Below, one piece after another: positions 1 through 5,652 of a stretch of DNA of 7,812 nucleotides. The position numbers and the translations under genes were made by a program. Under the pieces are notes generated by a model. The model saw only the letters and a program-made list of their open reading frames with translations. It was not told the DNA's origin and ran no database searches. Each line of letters opens with the position of its first letter. Within the stretch, counting starts at the first letter, position 1. Origin of the DNA: Acidobacteriaceae bacterium (GTDB lineage: Bacteria; Acidobacteriota; Terriglobia; Terriglobales; Acidobacteriaceae); the NCBI GenBank assembly GCA_003168235.1, contig PMSZ01000510.1, positions 1-7,812 of the forward strand. Direction: 5' to 3'.

Positions 1-1790
1 GCGTCGGCATCGCCCTGCGCGAGCGCGCGCATCCATTTATCGCTGCGCAGTTCGCGCCAGAAGAACTCGCTCATCTCACGTTTCTGGTTAGAGCTAAGGT
101 CCTCGGCCATGGTGTCGAGAACCGCAAGAAAGTCGTAACAGTGCCGCACCTCGTTGAATGTGCGGTCCGGTTGGCCACAACGCCAATATCCCTTTCCATC
201 TACGTAGAGCAGGCGATTGATTCGTTCCGCTAGAGCTTTTGCCTCGCCACGCAGCTGTCGGGCGCGGGCCGAGTTGCCGCGGCGTTCGTGGAGATCGGCG
301 ACGATCCGCATCGAACGCACGTTGCCGGCGTTGATGCCGGCCACCTCATGCAGGTAGGTGCTGACGACTTCGAGCAGATTCTCGATCGTCCCGTAGTCGC
401 CGAGGCCGCGTCCGAAGTGGTCCAGTTTTTGCCAATAGAGGGCGTGATCATCGAGGTGATCCAGAACGGTGCGATCGTCGATTTTTGTGTCGAGCCAGTC
501 AAAATCTCCGGTGACGCACAAATAGCGCCAGGCGCAACGCACAATCGCGCTGTCGTTCGCCGCATACCACGGACCGACGGCCTCGCCGGTCACGTAATCG
601 GTGGAATGATGTTCATGCATTCCAGCTTTCAGCCAGACCTCGACGAGTTTGCGCAGCGGAATCGGATCGAGCAGCGCCAGCGCCAGAGAGGTAAGCGAGG
701 TATCCCAGGGAAAGCTCAGAGTCGGGAGCACATGGCCACTCAACGTCAGATAGGTGGGGCCGTAGACCGAATCCGGGGAATGCCGACGCGCGAATAGCAG
801 ATTGGCAAAACCATTATGGTAGAGCTTCCACAGAGATTCATCGTTTGTGACCAGCCGCGGGAGATTTCCGCTGAATTCGGAATTTCCTGCAGTGAACGCA
901 GCCTGAACCAGGCTGGTGAAAGCCGACTCGTTTTCTTGTGCGAGGCCGGCAAAACCAGCCTGGAGGCCATCGTAAAGCTCGAAGGCGGCCCGGCCGTTTT
1001 CGGCGATCGCGCAAATGAAGCTGAGTTCCTTTTGCTCGCCGGGGGAAAGGACCATGTCAAACACCAGCATTCGCGTGTGCTCAACGCGATCGGGCACAGG
1101 ATGAAATCCCTGGGCGGCGGCGATCTCCGAGTGTTGCGCCTCAAAGAGGAGACAGCCGCGCTGTGCGTCCCATGTGATTTTGTTGTCAGCTTCGCCGGGA
1201 GAATTGACGAACCAGGGACTGGTTTTTCTGGAGACGGCGCCTCGCATATCGAAAGCCAGCGTAAAGCGGCGTTGAGCAGTATCCAGATTTTTTATGGTAA
1301 TCGATTGCGCAACCGCCCGGCGCTTAGTTGGCAGAAACAGGCGGGTTGTGAATCGCAGACGCTCGGCGGTTTGCGTGCGGACCACACAATGCGGAAGCCA
1401 CTGATATTCGACATTGCCGTCGGGCGGGGCGGCTATCGCGAGGAAGCGACCATTCAGAAAAACCTCGCAAGTCAGGAGAAAGCCGGGACTCCAGGCGGTT
1501 TCGGGCACACCGCAGCAGGCGTAAGGCGGAAAGGAGATCGCGGTGATGGCCGAAACGGATTTCCCGGTTTGCGCATAGCCAAACTCGTTCATCGCAACCG
1601 GGCAGTTGAACAAATCGCGCAACCGATAAGTCAGTCGATCCGACGCCATGTCGGCGAGAGCCGGCGGACAGGTGAGCGTTCTTTTGGTGCGCGCTGGAGC
1701 TGGCAGCGAGGGAGGGCTGATTGCGGCGGCAGCGGTGCTGGCAATTCCTAACTTCAGGAATGTACGGCGATCGAGATTTTCAGAGGTCAT
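1..1790 (-). CDS. Tat-exported six-hairpin glycosidase-like protein (C-terminus beyond left edge)
   Basis: The reading frame is open from ATG at 1788-1790 to the left edge, giving 596 residues without a stop. The N-terminus is a twin-arginine signal: residues 6-13 read LDRRTFLK, followed by a hydrophobic Ala-rich stretch (about 15-28) and a possible cleavage site near APA at 31-33, so the protein is probably exported folded. Residues about 50-300 look like a beta-sandwich accessory region. From about 310 the sequence is helical and (alpha/alpha)6-like, with FPWDT at 360-364 (Asp363 could be the catalytic acid, by analogy with the WD motifs of GH63/GH37-type enzymes), GVGPW-type sequence around 405-408 and GDYGTIENLLE at 464-474. 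The family resemblance is from memory; the substrate is unknown. An AAGGG sequence 6 bases upstream supports the start. The gene follows the TPR gene on the same strand after 33 bases and is probably co-transcribed. It could also be a non-catalytic glycan-binding relative. Confidence 0.82.
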   Translation of the reverse strand, partial: MTSENLDRRTFLKLGIASTAAAAISPPSLPAPARTKRTLTCPPALADMASDRLTYRLRDLFNCPVAMNEFGYAQTGKSVSAITAISFPPYACCGVPETAWSPGFLLTCEVFLNGRFLAIAAPPDGNVEYQWLPHCVVRTQTAERLRFTTRLFLPTKRRAVAQSITIKNLDTAQRRFTLAFDMRGAVSRKTSPWFVNSPGEADNKITWDAQRGCLLFEAQHSEIAAAQGFHPVPDRVEHTRMLVFDMVLSPGEQKELSFICAIAENGRAAFELYDGLQAGFAGLAQENESAFTSLVQAAFTAGNSEFSGNLPRLVTNDESLWKLYHNGFANLLFARRHSPDSVYGPTYLTLSGHVLPTLSFPWDTSLTSLALALLDPIPLRKLVEVWLKAGMHEHHSTDYVTGEAVGPWYAANDSAIVRCAWRYLCVTGDFDWLDTKIDDRTVLDHLDDHALYWQKLDHFGRGLGDYGTIENLLEVVSTYLHEVAGINAGNVRSMRIVADLHERRGNSARARQLRGEAKALAERINRLLYVDGKGYWRCGQPDRTFNEVRHCYDFLAVLDTMAEDLSSNQKREMSEFFWRELRSDKWMRALAQGDAD

Positions 1791-1796
1791 AGACGG

Positions 1797-1801
1797 CCCT
1801 T
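1797..1801 (-). promoter_or_regulatory. Ribosome binding site of the glycosidase gene
   Basis: On the minus strand this reads AAGGG, 6 bases before the ATG at 1790. It fixes the start immediately ahead of the twin-arginine signal sequence and lies in the 33-base gap after the TPR gene. Confidence 0.6.
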
Positions 1802-1823
1802 AGAGCGTTGTGCCACAGGATAC

Positions 1824-2621
1824 CTAGAGTTTTCTTGCGAGATCGAGGTAAAGCTTCTCGTTTGCCTTATCGCCGAGATGACGGTAGGTCCGCGACAGGC
1901 CCTCATATACCTGCTTGCGTGGGACGGCGGGGTTCTGGTTCGGAAAGTCTCGCAAAATCGTTTCCAGCTGCTGCGTCGCCTGAGCGAACGCCCCAATCTT
2001 GTAGTGAAGCAATGCCAAGCCGTACAGCGCTTGTTCCTCAACCTCGTTCTTGAGGCCGAAACTGACAACGCGAATGAACTCCTGTTTTGCAGCCTCCGGT
2101 TCGTTCGTCTCCTCAAGGCATATACCTAACGAAAAGTGGATTCTTTGGTCATTCGCCGCCTCGTCAAAAGAAAAGGATATGGCTTCCCGAAGGATTGGTA
2201 GCGCCTCTTTGAACCGAGAAATGCTGGTTAGCGCCACTGCCAGTCGACACTGGATATCCTCGTAGAGATAGCGAAACTGGGGCTCCTTAAGGGCCTCGCA
2301 ACGTCGGTCGAGCATTGCGACGAAAGCTGATATACCCTCTTCGTTCCTGCCCTCCTGGATCAAGAGAGTGGGTTCGCAAAACTCGACGTTCAGGCGAATT
2401 CCGCGATCCGGTATTTCCAGATGCTGGAGCTGGACAAGAGTCTGCCGCGCCTCTACCAAGCGACCGAGTTCGCAGTAGGACACGTGAACGCCGGTTAGTA
2501 GGGCGGCTTTTTCGTTAGTATCAGTCGTTTCTGCAAGCAGCATCTGAGACTCTCGAATCGCATCCTCAATGCGACCGGAATTTCCTAATCCCGCTATGCG
2601 TTCAAAGTCTAGCCAATCCAT
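1824..2621 (-). CDS. TPR-repeat protein, 265 aa
   Basis: This is a soluble, helix-rich protein with no signal peptide or membrane segment. Tetratricopeptide-like helix pairs with the usual small/Ala spacing can be seen at about residues 123-152 (ISRFKEALPILREA), 160-188, 195-225 (LALLHYKIGAFAQATQQLE) and 234-262 (GLSRTYRHLGDKANEKLY). Weaker ones lie at 14-30 and 41-66. Such proteins are protein-interaction scaffolds; nothing visible indicates an enzyme. I chose the ATG at 2621 because GGGAG lies 10 bases upstream, the TPR-like pattern begins directly after it, and longer starts would run through the divergent promoter region and into the symporter gene. It is the first gene of a probable two-gene operon with the Tat-exported glycosidase. 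The specific role is unknown. A regulatory or assembly role for the hydrolase would be guesswork. Confidence 0.8.
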   Translation of the reverse strand: MDWLDFERIAGLGNSGRIEDAIRESQMLLAETTDTNEKAALLTGVHVSYCELGRLVEARQTLVQLQHLEIPDRGIRLNVEFCEPTLLIQEGRNEEGISAFVAMLDRRCEALKEPQFRYLYEDIQCRLAVALTSISRFKEALPILREAISFSFDEAANDQRIHFSLGICLEETNEPEAAKQEFIRVVSFGLKNEVEEQALYGLALLHYKIGAFAQATQQLETILRDFPNQNPAVPRKQVYEGLSRTYRHLGDKANEKLYLDLARKL

Positions 2622-2631
2622 TGCGACACAG

Positions 2632-2636
2632 CTCCC
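2632..2636 (-). promoter_or_regulatory. Ribosome binding site of the TPR gene
   Basis: Minus-strand GGGAG lies 10 bases before the ATG at 2621. It decides the start: the frame stays open further upstream to 2999, but that extension would overlap the divergent symporter gene by about 200 bases. Confidence 0.5.
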
Positions 2637-2733
2637 AAAGGCAGATTGTGCTTTGCGTCCTCGAACGATTTCAACCCGGCGAACCAAATAATGAACTGTT
2701 CGGAAGTTTATACCTCCTAATCGCGCTATTTCG

Positions 2734-2762
2734 TAGACCAATTTTGTTCTTTTCGCTAATAT
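2734..2762 (+). promoter_or_regulatory. Possible sigma70-like promoter of the symporter gene
   Basis: TAGACC at 2734-2739 and TAATAT at 2757-2762 are separated by 17 bases. Each matches the -35/-10 consensus at four of six positions. The element lies about 30 bases before the symporter start and overlaps the shared 15-base motif. The match is weak, and AT-rich intergenic DNA produces such pairs by chance. Confidence 0.25.
2740..2754 (+). promoter_or_regulatory. Shared 15-base motif upstream of the sugar symporter (copy 1)
   Basis: The sequence AATTTTGTTCTTTTC is identical, base for base, to the minus-strand sequence at 5574-5588 upstream of the first cupin gene. Here it ends 38 bases before the symporter start; the other copy ends 39 bases before the cupin start, in the same relative orientation. 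It forms the right part of an imperfect palindrome at 2736-2749 with half-sites GANCAA / TTGNTC around two central bases. I infer an operator or promoter element that co-regulates the two transcription units. Confidence 0.5.
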
Positions 2763-2777
2763 TCGTTCATTACTGGC

Positions 2778-2783
2778 GAAGGA
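2778..2783 (+). promoter_or_regulatory. Ribosome binding site of the symporter gene
   Basis: GAAGGA with a 9-base spacer before the ATG at 2793. It is a good Shine-Dalgarno match and supports this start, which also places the first transmembrane segment where the sugar porter family expects it. Confidence 0.65.
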
Positions 2784-2792
2784 AACTGACTG

Positions 2793-4124
2793 ATGAGCAT
2801 CAACGGATACGTGGTCAAAAGCACCTTCGTAAGCGCACTTGGAGGCCTGCTGTTTGGCTTTGACACCGCCGTCATCGCCGGCACCACGCACCAATTGACT
2901 GAGGTCTATAACCTCACTCCATATCTCTTGGGATTGACAGTCTCCAGCGCTCTTTGGGGCACGGTCGCGGGGGCGATGACGGCAGGCTATCCGGGACAAC
3001 GGTGGGGCCGGCGCGACAGTTTACGCATTATGGCCGTGTTCTACCTGCTGTCGGCACTGGGCTGCGCGATGGCGTGGAGCTGGGGATCGCTGCTCGCCTT
3101 CCGCATTCTCGGCGGTATAGGGATTGGTGGCTCGTCAGTGTTAGCGCCAATGTACATTGCTGAACTGTCGCCTCCGGAGTGGCGCGGGCGCCTGGTCGGT
3201 TGCTTTCAGATCAGTATTGTTCTCGGTATTCTGCTGGCCTACCTGTCGAACTTTCTGATTGACCTGATGAACTTTGGCCTGGCGGAATGGCGTTGGCAGT
3301 TGGGCATCGCTGCGTTGCCGGCATTCCTGTTTCTTTTGATGTTGTTTTTCATTCCGCGCAGCCCACGTTGGTTGGCGCTGAAAAACCGGAAGCAGGAAGC
3401 TCTTGAGGTGCTCCGGCTCACCGGCAATGAAAATCCCGAGCGAGAACTCGACTCCATCATGGCCTCCATTCATCTCGAGCATAGTTCCGCGGCCGAGCCG
3501 ATTCTGCAGCGGAAATACCTGTTGCCGATTGTACTGGCTGTGACGGCCGGCGCCTTCAACCAGTTGACCGGGATCAATGCCTGTTTGTACTACCTGAACG
3601 ACATTTTTGCCGCTGCCGGCGCCAGCAAGTATTCGGCCGGCGTGCAATCGGTCGCCATTGGATGCACCAATTTGATTTTCACCGTGTTTGCCATGAGCCT
3701 TATCGACAAGGTTGGTCGCAAGAAGCTTTTGCTCACTGGAACCGCGGGAGTATGCATCTTCCTCGCCGCGATTGGGCAGATTTTCAGGAGCGGAACCCAC
3801 CAAAGTTGGCTGATCTGGATGGTGATGGCGTTCATGGGTTTCTTCGCCATCTCGCAAGGCGCGGTGATCTGGGTCTATATCAGCGAAGTTTTTCCCACCC
3901 GGGTTCGAGCCAAAGGTCAGGCAATCGGGACATCTACGCTTTGGGTAATGAATGCACTGATCACCGCAATCTTCCCTGTTCTCGCAAAGAAATCGAGTGC
4001 CACGCCGTTCTTTTTCTTTGCGACCATGATGCTGATTGATTTCATCCTCGTCGCGGCAATGTATCCCGAGACGAAGGGCGTGTCGCTGGAACAACTGGAG
4101 CAACGTCTCGGCGTCGCCAACTGA
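2793..4124 (+). CDS. MFS sugar/H+ symporter, XylE-like (sugar porter family), 443 aa
   Basis: A full-length inner-membrane transporter of the sugar porter family, with twelve hydrophobic segments around a cytoplasmic loop (about 190-240). Signature motifs in order: GLLFGFDTAVIAG (18-30), RWGRRDSLRI (70-79), RILGGIGIG (104-112), PMYIAELSPPEWRGR (119-133), PRSPRWL (188-194), NQLTGIN (256-262), DKVGRKKLL (305-313) and PETKGVSLEQLE (425-436). Asp24 matches the proton-coupling Asp27 of E. coli XylE, so H+ symport is likely. By alignment from memory, several XylE xylose contacts are kept (Gln139, Gln257, Asn262, Tyr266, Trp360 and Trp384, for Q168, Q289, N294, Y298, W392 and W416). Two differ: Asn256 for Q288 and Leu383 for Q415. 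The substrate is therefore a monosaccharide but not necessarily xylose. It is transcribed alone, divergently from the TPR-glycosidase operon, and ends 12 bases from the converging cupin gene. Confidence 0.93.
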   Translation: MSINGYVVKSTFVSALGGLLFGFDTAVIAGTTHQLTEVYNLTPYLLGLTVSSALWGTVAGAMTAGYPGQRWGRRDSLRIMAVFYLLSALGCAMAWSWGSLLAFRILGGIGIGGSSVLAPMYIAELSPPEWRGRLVGCFQISIVLGILLAYLSNFLIDLMNFGLAEWRWQLGIAALPAFLFLLMLFFIPRSPRWLALKNRKQEALEVLRLTGNENPERELDSIMASIHLEHSSAAEPILQRKYLLPIVLAVTAGAFNQLTGINACLYYLNDIFAAAGASKYSAGVQSVAIGCTNLIFTVFAMSLIDKVGRKKLLLTGTAGVCIFLAAIGQIFRSGTHQSWLIWMVMAFMGFFAISQGAVIWVYISEVFPTRVRAKGQAIGTSTLWVMNALITAIFPVLAKKSSATPFFFFATMMLIDFILVAAMYPETKGVSLEQLEQRLGVAN

Positions 4125-4136
4125 TTCAGAGCGAAT

Positions 4137-4943
4137 TCACATTTCGAAACCGGGCCATAGAGCCGCCACGCGTGCGGGTTCCGACACCCACTGGATGCTA
4201 TCGGGATCGCGGGCGAACTGCTCATAGATAGGCGTGCCCGGATTCAATCTCAGTTCCGGGTAGTTGCGCGCGCTTCGGATCGAAAGTTCCGAAGATCGAT
4301 AGGAAGGATTTGCTTCCCATGTGATGTTGCGATCACCGTCTAGAACGGGAAACCAGGCGGGACCGTGGTGCGCCCGGATCGCGTCATAAACAAAACCATA
4401 CTGGCGATCACACCAGGCGCCGAACATCATGCGGGCACCGGGATCTGCGTTAATGACGCTATGCACCCAAGCCGGCGGCACGACTACTCTATCTCCCGGC
4501 CCTGCCTTCACCGCAAAACAACGCCCTGGATTATCGCCGGCGCTTTCTTGCGCGTAGATGATCGCGCTGCCCTCCCATATCTCGAACAATTCTGGAGTTG
4601 ACCAGCCGCAATGGGGCGCGATGGCATGAATATGTCCCTGGCTTCGTACCGGCTCGTCTCCAAGTTGTCCCGCGGCATAGATGACGACGCCGAATAAGAG
4701 CATGCGCCGCTGCAACTCGGCGCGGTGTTCGCGACGGCCCACGTCCATGACGATCGAATACACCGGGTCAGGGCCTTGGCATTGGGGGTTTCGCAAACTG
4801 CGCCGGATGTCATCGAGACGACGAAATTCGGGAACCGGGCCGAAGACGTTTTCGTCGTAGCTAAATTGGAGATCGCCGATGCGACTATGCACACCCAGTT
4901 TTGGATCAAACTTGAAAGAGGACTCCTGGGCTTCGGGTTTCAC
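4137..4943 (-). CDS. Second cupin of the pair, glucose-6-phosphate isomerase (archaeal-type)-like, 268 aa
   Basis: A single-domain cupin of the same family as the gene upstream, with a longer C-terminal tail (about 175-268). Putative metal ligands are His104 and His106 (GHIHAI), Glu118 (PELFEIWEG) and His161, with PPAWVHSVIN at 156-165 exactly matching the family motif PPx3Hx3N. In cupin phosphoglucose isomerases this site holds a divalent metal and interconverts an aldose phosphate and a ketose phosphate. Here the first motif is degraded (QLGDEPVRSQGHIH at 93-106) and nine extra residues lie before the Glu, so another sugar or phosphorylated sugar is plausible. Start is GTG at 4943, three bases after the upstream stop, with GAGGA 7 bases before it, which suggests translational coupling. 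No signal peptide is present, so it is cytoplasmic. It ends tail to tail with the symporter gene. The family assignment is good; the exact reaction is not established. Confidence 0.82.
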   Translation of the reverse strand: MKPEAQESSFKFDPKLGVHSRIGDLQFSYDENVFGPVPEFRRLDDIRRSLRNPQCQGPDPVYSIVMDVGRREHRAELQRRMLLFGVVIYAAGQLGDEPVRSQGHIHAIAPHCGWSTPELFEIWEGSAIIYAQESAGDNPGRCFAVKAGPGDRVVVPPAWVHSVINADPGARMMFGAWCDRQYGFVYDAIRAHHGPAWFPVLDGDRNITWEANPSYRSSELSIRSARNYPELRLNPGTPIYEQFARDPDSIQWVSEPARVAALWPGFEM

Positions 4944-4946
4944 GAA

Positions 4947-5534
4947 TCAGTCCTCGGTTATCAACCCCGGGTTATCAATCCCGGTCTTTATAAGGACAGG
5001 AGCGCCGTGATTTTCAACGATGCGCGCGCCGAATCCGCGGCCCTCGCGGATTTCGTAATCGTGCCCGGCATCGCTCGGCCAGCAGGCGATCACCCGAATG
5101 GGAACGTCTCCGGTATTAACGATGCGATGAACGACTTCGCCGGCGACGTAGTGCAAGCTCCCCGGTGTCATATCCTCCAACCACGTGCGGCCCGCGCGGT
5201 CCATGAGCAGGAGTTTTCCCGTGCCCGCGACTGTGCCATAGAATTCGGCGCGATTGCGGATCACGTGCCAGTGCCCGCGGGTCATGAAGTATTCTCCGCC
5301 AACGCGACCGGGTTGGATTTCAGTCAGTCCCCAGAACATGCCGCCCTCAGTGCCGGGCGCGACGGGTTCCCACCACCAGACTCGATAGACTACTGTTTCG
5401 GGATCGAGTTGCCCCCAGGCTTGCTGGTCGCGAAAGATTCCTGTAAGTTGTCCAAGCTTCTTTTCCGACATTTTGAGCCCGGGGGCCTGCAAGGCACCGT
5501 CGGCCCAGTTCACGAACCCGAAGACAGGATTCAT
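4947..5534 (-). CDS. First cupin of the pair, archaeal-type glucose-6-phosphate isomerase family, 195 aa
   Basis: A cytoplasmic single-domain cupin close to the metal-dependent phosphoglucose isomerases first described in archaea (GPI family), and similar to them in length. The family motif ending TxGHxHx6-11ExY is present: PGRVGGEYFMTRGHWH at 75-90 followed by AEFY at 96-99. The second motif appears as AGEVVHRIVN at 131-140, with Ala-Gly in place of the usual Pro-Pro. The four expected metal ligands, His88, His90, Glu97 and His136, are all there. The known family reaction is reversible isomerisation of glucose-6-phosphate and fructose-6-phosphate; the true sugar here is not certain. ATG at 5534 has only a poor Shine-Dalgarno sequence, but it lies 39 bases after a motif shared with the symporter promoter region, at a matching distance. 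It is the first gene of a two-cupin operon, divergent from the ROK kinase. Confidence 0.87.
   Translation of the reverse strand: MNPVFGFVNWADGALQAPGLKMSEKKLGQLTGIFRDQQAWGQLDPETVVYRVWWWEPVAPGTEGGMFWGLTEIQPGRVGGEYFMTRGHWHVIRNRAEFYGTVAGTGKLLLMDRAGRTWLEDMTPGSLHYVAGEVVHRIVNTGDVPIRVIACWPSDAGHDYEIREGRGFGARIVENHGAPVLIKTGIDNPGLITED
4951..4955 (-). promoter_or_regulatory. Ribosome binding site of the second cupin, inside the end of the first
   Basis: Minus-strand GAGGA overlaps the last codons (Glu-Asp) of the first cupin gene and lies 7 bases before the GTG at 4943. It supports the GTG start and implies coupled translation of the pair. Confidence 0.6.
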
Positions 5535-5552
5535 AATCGTAAAAGTTAACCA

Positions 5553-5563
5553 GAGAACTTCTC
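5553..5563. repeat. Perfect 11-base palindrome in the leader of the first cupin
   Basis: GAGAACTTCTC has 5-base arms around one central base. It lies about 20 bases upstream of the first cupin start, between that start and the shared motif. It could be a regulator half-site pair, but it is short and may be chance. Confidence 0.3.
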
Positions 5564-5573
5564 AAATGCAACT

Positions 5574-5588
5574 GAAAAGAACAAAATT
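5574..5588 (-). promoter_or_regulatory. Shared 15-base motif upstream of the first cupin (copy 2)
   Basis: Read on the minus strand this is AATTTTGTTCTTTTC, identical to 2740-2754 upstream of the symporter. It ends 39 bases before the cupin start (38 in the other copy) and points the same way relative to its gene. It overlaps the palindrome at 5579-5594. I infer a shared operator or promoter element for the transport and isomerase units. Confidence 0.5.
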
Positions 5589-5594
5589 TTGATC
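5579..5594. promoter_or_regulatory. 16-base near-perfect palindrome, candidate operator
   Basis: GAACAAAATTTTGATC pairs with its own complement at seven of eight positions; only the third pair fails. The half-site GANCAA also occurs at 2736-2749 (GACCAATTTTGTTC), where two bases rather than four lie between the halves. The site sits between two divergent genes, so a bound regulator could act on both the cupin operon and the kinase operon. Confidence 0.4.
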
Positions 5595-5652
5595 ATTTAA
5601 AGCTTAAAACGACTACTATTGCGTTCCTAGTGCTCTGAAGATTTCGTCTCTT

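Noticed and set aside
816..1751. Long open frame on the plus strand (311 codons)
   Set aside because: Antisense to the glycosidase, which has a Tat signal and coherent protein sequence. The plus-strand translation has no recognisable domain and low-complexity Gly/Arg-rich parts.
2693..2701. Palindrome GAACTGTTC as an operator
   Set aside because: Nine bases with a one-base centre is expected by chance, and it is not repeated in the other intergenic region.
2622..2999. N-terminal extension of the TPR protein to a start at 2999
   Set aside because: It would run through the divergent promoter region and overlap the first 200 bases of the symporter gene. The ATG at 2621 has a suitable ribosome binding site and the TPR-like sequence begins only there.
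3141..4103. Long open frame on the minus strand (320 codons)
   Set aside because: Lies wholly inside the symporter gene, and its His/Gln/Arg-rich translation resembles no protein family.
4122..4140. Imperfect inverted repeat TGATTC / GAATTCA as a terminator between convergent genes
   Set aside because: The stem is short and mismatched and no T-run follows on either strand.
4725..5549. Long open frame on the plus strand (274 codons)
   Set aside because: Antisense to both cupin genes, whose metal-site motifs are unmistakable. It crosses their junction without any domain.
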